Origin: an uncultured Chlorobiaceae bacterium
Lineage (GTDB): Bacteria; Bacteroidota; Chlorobiia; Chlorobiales; Chlorobiaceae
DNA length: 13,626 nt
Assembly (NCBI GenBank): GCA_903917955.1
Contig: CAIXCO010000005.1
Span: 1-13,626, forward strand
Direction: 5' to 3'
The notes under the pieces were generated by a model. That model made no database searches. It had not been told where the DNA came from and saw only the letters and a program-made list of their open reading frames with translations. The translations under genes were made by a program, and so were the position numbers. The first letter of the stretch is position 1. Each line of letters begins with the position of its first letter. Positions 1-6,236 of the stretch are shown here, piece after piece.

Positions 1-368
1 CAGGTCATGGGTGAAAAACTCAGTTCAGTACCGTTCCTCATAGCATAGTTTTTTGTTAAACTATTGCATTGTAGTGCCTAAATTTTTGGGCCGGCCTTTA
101 TTTTATATGCAGTTACGACGATTCATGTGTGAACTCAGGAATGAGGATCGCTCAGGTGTAGCGCTTGTTTTCCATCTGCCGCAGACCAGAATAGGTGAGT
201 GAGGCCATCACGCTGAAAAGGCCCCAGAGCAGTGAAACTCCCGCACCAAAAGCGGCGGCAAGGAGTCTTTGGGTTACGGCAACAGGTATTCACTACTCAT
301 TATTGAAACGAGCGGTCAACGGCTGAGAGGTTAAAACTATCTGGATAAACTTCGGTTTAAAGCATCGT
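1..368. other. Region without an intact gene, left edge of window
   Basis: No intact gene is supported here. The right part (152-300) holds the broken small frame described separately. In 1-151 I see only short open stretches that run off the window edge, such as a leftward ATG at 41 with 13 codons before the edge, and none can be judged. A GGCCGGCC palindrome lies at about 90-97. A small CTCA/TGAG inverted repeat at about 134-145 has no following T-run, so I do not call a terminator for the leftward operon. Confidence 0.5.
152..300 (-). pseudogene. Possible small one-helix membrane protein with a broken reading frame
   Basis: Downstream of the GltD-like gene the reverse strand has an open frame ending in TGA at 154-152. 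Its last part reads like protein: about 20 hydrophobic residues (LLAAAFGAGVSLLWGLFSVM), then a polar tail ending in MENKRYT. This suggests one membrane helix with a short basic tail. The frame has no ATG, GTG or TTG ahead of the helix. The nearest ATG, at 300-298, opens a different frame that stops at TAA 276-274 after eight codons (MSSEYLLP). A -1 shift, or one base missing from the sequence near 276, would join the two into a protein of about 49 residues. No ribosome binding site is visible. It may be a decayed gene, a sequencing error, or chance. I do not recognise the family. Confidence 0.25.
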
Positions 369-2351
369 TCATGAACAGTGGTTCCTGATTGTAACCGGCA
401 GCGACAACGCTCCTGTGGGGCAGCTTTCGGCCATGACGGCAATGTTGACACTCTCTTTGAGCTCTTCAAGCGTGCGCACACAAATCCCGCAGTCAACGCA
501 CTTTTCCCGCTCCATGCTGATCTCGTCATTTTCGGCCAGATAAAAATCGGGGTGCTCATGTTTTTGTGCTGCATGAACGGGGAGGTAGCGAGAGGCAAGT
601 TCCCGCAGACGGCAGTTGTTGATGGCATTGCAGCGGCATTGGAGGCATCGAAGCGCCTCCGAATGGGCCATCTCTTCGCTATATCCTGTTGCCACTTCAT
701 TGAAGTTAGCCGTTCGCTCCGATGGCGACAGTTCGGTCATGGGCACTCTTTCTGTTGGCACCGCTTTGGAGTACAATGCTTTCGGGGCCTCATCCCGTGC
801 TCCGTAGGATGAGTTGAAGGAGGAGGCCGGAGCGCAGAGGCTCTCGTCATTCAAAAAGAGGTTGATGCTCCTCGCCGCTTTTTTCCCCTGCTCCAGGGCG
901 CGGATGGCCGTATCACTGCCGGTAACACAATCGCCGCCAGCAAAAAGCCAGGGTGTTGCCGATTGCAGTGTATCGCTGTTGACCAGCACTTCGCCATACT
1001 TTCCGCAGCCAGAGCCCGCATCACGTGTCACTGAGTGGTCGATTTGCTGCCCTATAGCCGAAATGATGGTGTCGGTCATGATGGTAAATTCTGACCCTTC
1101 AACCGGTACAGGCATCCTCCGTCCTGAGGCATCGGGTGCTCCTGGCTGCATGGTTATGGCCGTTATTTCGAGTGCACCATTGAGCCTTTTGATCGCCGTT
1201 GGCGCGGCGTGCTCGATGAGGGTGATCCCCTCTGCAAGTGCTTCCCCGATTTCCTGGTCGTTGGCTGGCATTTCGTTTCTGGAACGGCGGTAAAGGATGG
1301 TAACCGTTGAAGCGCCAAGGCGAAGCGCGGTTCTTGCCGCATCAATGGCGGTGTTACCGCCGCCTGTTACCACCACCCGTCTCCCTGGAGAGGGCCGCTC
1401 TCCAGCCTCCGCTTTGCGCAGAAAGGCAATGCCGCTGCTCACTCCAGCCTCATCTTCCCCTGGAATGTTCATGCGTGATGCTTGTTGTGCACCAACAGCA
1501 AGAAAAACAGCATCGAAATCTGCCTGCAGTGCTTCAAGGGTGAGTTCTTTGCCCAGGGTGGTGTTGAATCGAAACTCCAGCCCCATGCTGAGCAGGGGGG
1601 CGATGTCACTCTCAAGCACAGCCTCGGGAAGGCGGAAGCGGGGAATACCGTAACGCATCATGCCACCGGCCCTGGCGGCGGATTCAAAAATGGTCACTGC
1701 ATGGCCCTTGCAGAGCAGGAACCAGGCGGCGGCAAGACCTGCCGGTCCTGAACCGATAATGGCTACTTTTTTTCCGGTTTTCGGGGCGATTTCGGGGATG
1801 AAACGTTCGGGTTGTTCCCGTTCCCTGTCGGCGGCATAGCGTTTCAGGGCGCAGATTGAGACCGGCTTGTCAATACCATGCCGTCGGCACTCATCTTCGC
1901 AGGGAGCCGGGCAGATACGGCCGAGAATTCCGGGAAGGGGGATCGTCTGCTTGATGATTTGAATGGCCTCTCTTTCATCATGGCGGGCAATCGCTGCAAT
2001 AAAGTCAGGGATGTTGCAACCGGCAGGGCATGAGAGTTCACAGGGCCCCATGCAGTCTCCACCATGTTCTTCGATGATGCGCTCCAGGTTCTGGCGCCTC
2101 ATTGCCCCAATCTCCAGGTTGTCGGTTTCGATAACCATTCCCTCTGATACCGGTGTATCACATGCGGGCACAAAGCGATTTTTCCCCTTGATTTCAACAA
2201 TGCACATCCAGCACGATCCGGTCTCTTCAAGTGAGCGGTGAAAGCAGAGGGTGGGAATGGCGATGCCTGCCGCCGATGCTGCTTCAAGAATTGATGTTCC
2301 GGGTGCTGCCGTCACCGCTTGCTGGTTGATGGTAAGTGAGAGCTGGTTCAT
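369..2351 (-). CDS. GltD-like NAD(P)H/FAD oxidoreductase with N-terminal NuoG-like 2Fe-2S domain and C-terminal ferredoxin-like clusters
   Basis: A 660-residue cytoplasmic redox protein. Residues 1-80 form a 2Fe-2S domain with C36, C47, C50 and C64, as in NuoG and hydrogenase diaphorase subunits. Next comes H96 followed by cysteines at 100, 104, 108 and 112, then the GltD signature with C147, C151, C155 and C167. The FAD site is GSGPAG at 200-205. The NAD(P)H site is GGGNTAIDAAR at 330-340, and R355-R356 resemble the pair that favours NADPH. The last FAD motif is AGGD at 471-474. The C-terminus has C569/C572/C574/C580 and a 4Fe-4S motif C618/C621/C624 with C644-Pro. By family it should move electrons between NAD(P)H and ferredoxin-type carriers or a partner enzyme; the real substrate is unknown. 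It is too iron-sulfur-rich for an ordinary glutamate synthase small subunit, and no large subunit is adjacent. It lies 42 bases after ispH, probably in the same operon. No clear Shine-Dalgarno precedes the ATG. Confidence 0.85.
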   Translation of the reverse strand: MNQLSLTINQQAVTAAPGTSILEAASAAGIAIPTLCFHRSLEETGSCWMCIVEIKGKNRFVPACDTPVSEGMVIETDNLEIGAMRRQNLERIIEEHGGDCMGPCELSCPAGCNIPDFIAAIARHDEREAIQIIKQTIPLPGILGRICPAPCEDECRRHGIDKPVSICALKRYAADREREQPERFIPEIAPKTGKKVAIIGSGPAGLAAAWFLLCKGHAVTIFESAARAGGMMRYGIPRFRLPEAVLESDIAPLLSMGLEFRFNTTLGKELTLEALQADFDAVFLAVGAQQASRMNIPGEDEAGVSSGIAFLRKAEAGERPSPGRRVVVTGGGNTAIDAARTALRLGASTVTILYRRSRNEMPANDQEIGEALAEGITLIEHAAPTAIKRLNGALEITAITMQPGAPDASGRRMPVPVEGSEFTIMTDTIISAIGQQIDHSVTRDAGSGCGKYGEVLVNSDTLQSATPWLFAGGDCVTGSDTAIRALEQGKKAARSINLFLNDESLCAPASSFNSSYGARDEAPKALYSKAVPTERVPMTELSPSERTANFNEVATGYSEEMAHSEALRCLQCRCNAINNCRLRELASRYLPVHAAQKHEHPDFYLAENDEISMEREKCVDCGICVRTLEELKESVNIAVMAESCPTGALSLPVTIRNHCS

Positions 2352-2393
2352 GGGTACAAAGAAAAAACGTTACGGTTCGCTGTGTGGTGTTGG

Positions 2394-3362
2394 CTACGAT
2401 GGACCAAAGTTCGTTTCAAGGTGGAGAGCCACTTTTTCAAGGTGCCACATGGGTGTTGAGGTGGCGCCGCACACCCCCACCATATCAACAGTTTTGCCCT
2501 CACTCTGGTTCAACCATGCCGCCTGAATTTCATGAATCTCTTCGATAAAGTAACTCCGGGGATTTGCCGCCTTGCAGATATTGTAGAGCACCAGGCCGTT
2601 TGAACTTTTTTTGCCTGCGACAAAGATGATAACGTCATTGGCGAGAGAGAAGTCGTGCAGCTTCTGGTTTCGGCTCGATACCTGCCGGCAGATCGTATCT
2701 TTGAAGATGAGTGAAGGCATCGGGCGCACTCCGGTCATGGCGGCGGTCATATCGATATCGCGGATGGCCATCCATCCGGCAGTTGCGCTTGAAAGTTCCG
2801 GAGTAAAAAGATGCTCAAGATTTGCTTTCAGCTCGTAAAATCCCGGAACATCCATGGTGGTCTGGGAGATCAGTGCGCTTTTTTTTGCCCGGTCAAGCGC
2901 TTTTGTCTCTTCCGCGTCGCTGAGGTCGGCATGTTTGATAATGAGGGCCTCGTTGTTGCACTGTCCGTTGATGCCAATCACCTCAGGATGGGTCTGTTTG
3001 CCGTAGATGATGATCTGGTAGCCGAGTTGATGGAGCAATCGTGTTGTGCGCTGCAGCCGGGAGACGACAGGACAGGTTGTGTCGGTAACGGCCAGATTGT
3101 TCTCTTTTGCAATGCGGTAGGTTGAGGGTGGCTCACCGTGTGCCCTGATCAGGACGCGGGCATTTTTCAGCTCTTTGAACCCTTTTTCGTCAACGGTGAC
3201 AAGGCCAAGTGCTTCGAGTCGTTTCACTTCGACCTCATTATGGACCACATCTCCGAAAGAGTATAATCCCCCCTCTTTCTGAAGCTTTTCTTCGGCCACA
3301 TAGATGGTTCCCTGCACTCCGATGCAGAATCCTGATGAAGTTCTGTCGAGATTTACTTTCAC
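2394..3362 (-). CDS. ispH: 4-hydroxy-3-methylbut-2-enyl diphosphate reductase
   Basis: IspH (LytB) makes IPP and DMAPP from HMBPP in the last step of the MEP pathway, using a 4Fe-4S cluster and external reducing power. Numbering is from the upstream GTG at 3371. Cluster cysteines are C16 (SGFCIGV), C100 (DTTCP) and C228 (DTICRQ). Substrate contacts are H44 (VVHN), H78 (RAHGE) and H128 with catalytic E130 (HPEVIG). QTT at 170-172 and GATSTP near 302-307 also fit. About 52 residues separate QTT from DTIC, against about 27 in E. coli, so there is an insertion of about 25 residues. No in-frame ATG exists. GTG 3362 (giving MKVNLDRTSSGF, the start I recall for green sulfur bacterial IspH) is preferred over GTG 3371, which adds three residues. 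Neither has a Shine-Dalgarno. The gene sits between murI and the GltD-like gene in a leftward operon. Confidence 0.95.
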   Translation of the reverse strand: MKVNLDRTSSGFCIGVQGTIYVAEEKLQKEGGLYSFGDVVHNEVEVKRLEALGLVTVDEKGFKELKNARVLIRAHGEPPSTYRIAKENNLAVTDTTCPVVSRLQRTTRLLHQLGYQIIIYGKQTHPEVIGINGQCNNEALIIKHADLSDAEETKALDRAKKSALISQTTMDVPGFYELKANLEHLFTPELSSATAGWMAIRDIDMTAAMTGVRPMPSLIFKDTICRQVSSRNQKLHDFSLANDVIIFVAGKKSSNGLVLYNICKAANPRSYFIEEIHEIQAAWLNQSEGKTVDMVGVCGATSTPMWHLEKVALHLETNFGPS

Positions 3363-3409
3363 GCTGTACACATTAGAGAGGTCAATAGAGAAAAATCAAA
3401 CATGAACAA

Positions 3410-4210
3410 CTATACCTCTACCAGTTCGACATCCGGCATTTCTGAGCCCATGAAGAGCTGATAGAGCATACTGAATTTTTGGGGCAGATCGCTGACCAGC
3501 AGATGCGGAGTGGTTGCATTCCGGGTTGATGCAAGCAGCCCTGCTTCCGTCAGGAGCTCTCTGGTTCTGAGGGCGACCGCATCAGCCGAGTCGATGATCG
3601 TGATTTCAGGCCCTACCGTCTCTTCAATCACCTTGCGAAGAATCGGGTAGTGGGTACAGCCAAGAACCAGTGTATCAATGCCCTTTTGGGTGATCTCTGC
3701 CAGATATTGAGCCGCAATAAGTTTTGTTGCCGGGTGGTCGATAAAACCCTCCTCAGCCAGTGGAACAAAAAGAGGGCAGGCTTGCGAGATAACTTCTATC
3801 TCCTCATTGATCTGGTTGATGGCCAAACCGTAGGCATTTGACGAAACCGTTGCCAGGGTGCCGATAACGCCGACTCGGTTGTTTTTCGTTACCTCTGCCG
3901 CCAGTCGAGCTCCAGCCTTCAGCACTCCTGTGACGGGGATATGGCCGCACGATTTTTCTACAATATCAAGAGCCAGTGCAGAGACGGTATTGCAGGCGAC
4001 GATAATGATTTTCGGCTGATAGCGCATGAGCATGGCGGTATCGTCAGCCGCATATTTTCGGATGGTGATCTGCGACTTTGGCCCGTAGGGTACACGAGCC
4101 GTATCGCCAAAATAGATAATCCGCTCAAACGGAAGGGCCGCCTGTACCGCCTTGACAACCGTGAGTCCTCCAATACCGGAGTCAAAAATACCAATAGGGC
4201 TCTTGTTCAT
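3410..4210 (-). CDS. murI: Glutamate racemase
   Basis: A 266-residue cytoplasmic enzyme that interconverts L- and D-glutamate, supplying D-Glu for the peptidoglycan stem peptide. It has the family's two catalytic halves: FDSGIGG at 9-15 with D10, catalytic C73 in VACNTVSA, and the second catalytic C185 with H187 in LGCTHYP. The FGDTARVPYG substrate loop is at 34-43. Length is normal. The ATG at 4210-4208 overlaps the TGA of ychF (4209-4207) as ATGA, so translation is probably coupled to ychF; no separate ribosome binding site is needed or obvious. ispH follows after about 47 bases, which fits a ychF-murI-ispH operon. Confidence 0.97.
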   Translation of the reverse strand: MNKSPIGIFDSGIGGLTVVKAVQAALPFERIIYFGDTARVPYGPKSQITIRKYAADDTAMLMRYQPKIIIVACNTVSALALDIVEKSCGHIPVTGVLKAGARLAAEVTKNNRVGVIGTLATVSSNAYGLAINQINEEIEVISQACPLFVPLAEEGFIDHPATKLIAAQYLAEITQKGIDTLVLGCTHYPILRKVIEETVGPEITIIDSADAVALRTRELLTEAGLLASTRNATTPHLLVSDLPQKFSMLYQLFMGSEMPDVELVEV

Positions 4211-5298
4211 ACATTAAAACGAAATACAATCACATCGCCATCCTTGACAATATACTCTTTGCCTTCTGAGCGAAGCTTGCCAGCCACTTTAACCTTCTGT
4301 TCTGAACCGAGTTCGATAAGGTCGCGGTAGCACATTACTTCAGCGCGGATAAACCCTTTTTCAAAATCAGAATGGATTGCTCCTGCCGCTTCCGGAGCAG
4401 CGGCTCCCTTGCGGATGGTCCAGGCATGGACCTCTTTTTCACCCGCAGTAAAATAGGTTTGCAGGCCGAGCAGGTCGTATGCGGTCTTGATAAGCCGGTC
4501 AAGGCCAGATGTGTGCAGTCCCAGGCTTTCAAGAAATTCCGGACGCTCCTCTTCGGGCAGTTCGGCTATCTCTGCTTCAGTTTGTGCGCTGATGATCAGC
4601 ATTTTTGAGCCTGATGCTGCTGCTATTTCAGCAACTTTTTCGGTATAACTGTTTCCGTCAGGGAGGTCGGTTTCGGCAACATTGGCCGCGAAGAGAATGG
4701 GTTTTGATGTAAGAAGGAAGAATTGCCGTGCAATTGCATGCTCCTCGGGGGTTTCAATGATTTTGCGGACAGGAATGCCGTCACTGAGGCCGCTGATAAT
4801 CTTTTCGGCAACTTCGAGCTGCAACAAGAGCTCTTTCTCCTTGCGGGCATTTTTTCTGAGCCGGTCGATCCTTTTTTCCATACTGTCGAGGTCTGCAAGC
4901 ATCAACTCAGTCTCAATGGTGATTATGTCGTCAGCCGGGTCTATTCTCCCTTCGACATGAATAATATTGTCGTCATCAAAACAGCGGACAACATGCACAA
5001 TGGCGTCAACCTCCCTGATATGCGAGAGGAACTGGTTTCCGAGCCCTTCGCCCTTGCTTGCCCCTTTGACCAGTCCGGCGATATCGACGATTTCGAGCGT
5101 TGCCGGTACAAGCGTCGGGGTTTTTACAACATCAGCAATCTGCTGCATCCGTTCGTCCGGCACAAGAACCGTACCGACATTGGGCTCTATGGTACAGAAG
5201 GGGTAATTGGCAGCTTCAGCCTGTTTTGCCGTGATGGCATTGAAAAGTGTTGACTTTCCGACGTTTGGCAATCCGACAATGCCGCAGCGAAGTGACAT
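4207..5298 (-). CDS. ychF: Ribosome-binding ATPase YchF (OBG family)
   Basis: A 363-residue member of the OBG/TRAFAC P-loop class that binds ribosomes; relatives hydrolyse ATP and affect translation fidelity and stress responses. The P-loop GLPNVGKS is at 9-16 and the G3 motif DIAGL at 72-76. The G4 position reads NVAE (206-209) instead of NKxD, the change linked to ATP preference in this family. A helical region at about 130-170 comes next, and a C-terminal TGS domain covers about 279-363. The frame is open back to an ATG at 5352, but the family consensus begins MSLRCGIVGLPNVG, so the start at 5298 is chosen. The bases upstream are a run of T on the coding strand with no Shine-Dalgarno. It is the first gene of the leftward operon and is divergent from cmk. 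Confidence 0.96.
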   Translation of the reverse strand: MSLRCGIVGLPNVGKSTLFNAITAKQAEAANYPFCTIEPNVGTVLVPDERMQQIADVVKTPTLVPATLEIVDIAGLVKGASKGEGLGNQFLSHIREVDAIVHVVRCFDDDNIIHVEGRIDPADDIITIETELMLADLDSMEKRIDRLRKNARKEKELLLQLEVAEKIISGLSDGIPVRKIIETPEEHAIARQFFLLTSKPILFAANVAETDLPDGNSYTEKVAEIAAASGSKMLIISAQTEAEIAELPEEERPEFLESLGLHTSGLDRLIKTAYDLLGLQTYFTAGEKEVHAWTIRKGAAAPEAAGAIHSDFEKGFIRAEVMCYRDLIELGSEQKVKVAGKLRSEGKEYIVKDGDVIVFRFNV

Positions 5299-5403
5299 AA
5301 AAAAAATGTTTGTTGAAATGAGTGGCCACGAGAAAAACAATGGTTTTAACATGTAACCAATATGTTTGGAAAAAGCAAATATTTTTTATAAAATAGCAGG
5401 CTA
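5299..5403. promoter_or_regulatory. Divergent intergenic region between ychF and cmk
   Basis: About 105 AT-rich bases lie between two oppositely read operons. Rightward, TTGGAA (5366-5371) and TAAAAT (5389-5394) are 17 bases apart, a good sigma-70-like pair. This would start cmk mRNA near 5401, almost at the coding region, so the leader would be very short. Leftward, TTGCTT followed 17 bases later by TACATG is a much weaker candidate for ychF. Both are read by eye from consensus only. Confidence 0.4.
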
Positions 5404-6126
5404 ATTCAAAATGCACTTGTTCAACAGGAAACGGGAAAAAAACGTATCATTATTGCTCTTGACGGGCCGGCAGCATCCGGAAAAAGTACCACAGCACGGA
5501 GAGTCGCCGAGCGCCTTGCTTATACTTATATCGATACCGGTGCCATGTACCGGAGTGTAACCCTCAAGGCCCTCCAGCAGGGCGTCGTGGAGAGTCTGCG
5601 CCATTCTCCCGAAAGTGTTTCCAGTTTGCTTCACGATATTACCATCCATTTTGACGGTGACCATGTTTTTCTTGATGGTCGCGATGTCTCTTCCGAGATA
5701 AGGGAGAACCGGGTAAGCCGTGAGGTTAGTTTTATCAGTTCACTCAAGCCGGTGCGCGACAAGCTCAGGGAGATGCAGCAGGAACTCGGGCGAAAGGGGT
5801 GCGTTGTGATGGATGGACGCGATATCGGCACAGTCGTTTTCCCCGATGCTGAACTGAAAATTTTTCTTGTGGCCGATGCTCGCGAAAGAGCCAAACGGCG
5901 TTATGCAGAACTGCTGGCCAAGTCTCATGACGGCATTGAGTTACCGACTCTTGATATTCTTGAAGAGGAGATAAAAAGTCGGGATCGCGATGATGCCGAG
6001 CGTGAACATGCTCCTTTGAAAAAACATGCCGACGCATACGAAATTGATACAACCAGTTTGACGATAGAACGCCAGGTCGATATTGTCTGTGACCTTGCGC
6101 AAAAAAAGGAAACCGGTGCCGGTTGA
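5404..6126 (+). CDS. cmk: Cytidylate kinase (start uncertain)
   Basis: Phosphorylates CMP and dCMP with ATP in pyrimidine nucleotide supply. The frame encodes the full enzyme: P-loop GPAASGKS (5464-5487), DTGAMYRS in the nucleoside-binding region (from 5533), GRDIGT (from 5815), an arginine-rich DARERAKRR segment, and the lid motif RDRDD. The start is a real problem. Between the in-frame TAA at 5389 and the P-loop there is no ATG, GTG or TTG, and the first in-frame ATG (5545) lies after the P-loop and would give a dead enzyme. The coordinate used here is ATT at 5404, preceded by AGCAGG, giving 240 residues. The alternative is ATG 5411 in another frame, joined by a -1 shift at A-AAA-AAC (5437-5443), or by one A missing from the seven-A run. 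rpsA follows 110 bases later, a conserved pairing. Confidence 0.88.
   Translation: MQNALVQQETGKKRIIIALDGPAASGKSTTARRVAERLAYTYIDTGAMYRSVTLKALQQGVVESLRHSPESVSSLLHDITIHFDGDHVFLDGRDVSSEIRENRVSREVSFISSLKPVRDKLREMQQELGRKGCVVMDGRDIGTVVFPDAELKIFLVADARERAKRRYAELLAKSHDGIELPTLDILEEEIKSRDRDDAEREHAPLKKHADAYEIDTTSLTIERQVDIVCDLAQKKETGAG
5437..5443 (+). other. Slippery heptamer A-AAA-AAC at the start of cmk
   Basis: In the frame of ATG 5411 the codons read GAA AAA AAC, so bases 5437-5443 form X-XXY-YYZ with A-AAA-AAC. Slipping back one base gives AAA AAA CGT, which enters the frame carrying the cytidylate kinase P-loop. The seven-A run (5436-5442) could equally slip during transcription or be miscounted in sequencing. 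I did not identify a clear stimulatory structure downstream. Confidence 0.35.
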
Positions 6127-6220
6127 TTGAATCCGGAATGGAGTTGCAGGACAATTGTTTCATTAACCCTAAAACCGCCAAGCCGATATCTCTCGCGGCC
6201 GGCAGGCTCACTTACACGAG

Positions 6221-6228
6221 AGGAAGGA
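6221..6228 (+). promoter_or_regulatory. Ribosome binding site of rpsA
   Basis: AGGAAGGA lies eight bases before ATG 6237. It is the strongest Shine-Dalgarno in the window and fixes the rpsA start, since the same frame is open back to a TTG at 6123. Confidence 0.8.
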
Positions 6229-6236
6229 AAAAATTA

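Noticed and set aside
1..41. Leftward ATG at 41 running off the left edge
   Set aside because: Only 13 codons are visible, with no ribosome binding site or convincing promoter.
378..1653. Several rightward open frames opposite the oxidoreductase gene
   Set aside because: All are shadows of a frame with clear cofactor and cluster motifs; none has a ribosome binding site or domain signature.
4723..5253. Rightward open frame of 176 codons opposite ychF
   Set aside because: It is the complement of a well-conserved gene, and its product shows no recognisable motifs.
5299..5352. Longer YchF starting at ATG 5352
   Set aside because: The added 18 residues are hydrophobic and foreign to the family, whose consensus begins at MSLRCGIVG, and they would occupy the promoter region.
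6123..6236. N-terminal extension of S1 from TTG 6123
   Set aside because: The extra 38 residues are unlike S1, overlap the cmk stop, and lie before a strong ribosome binding site placed correctly for ATG 6237.
6127..6236. Leader of rpsA as an autoregulatory element or riboswitch
   Set aside because: Beyond the ribosome binding site I could not find a defined stem or known leader motif by eye; folding and comparison would be needed.
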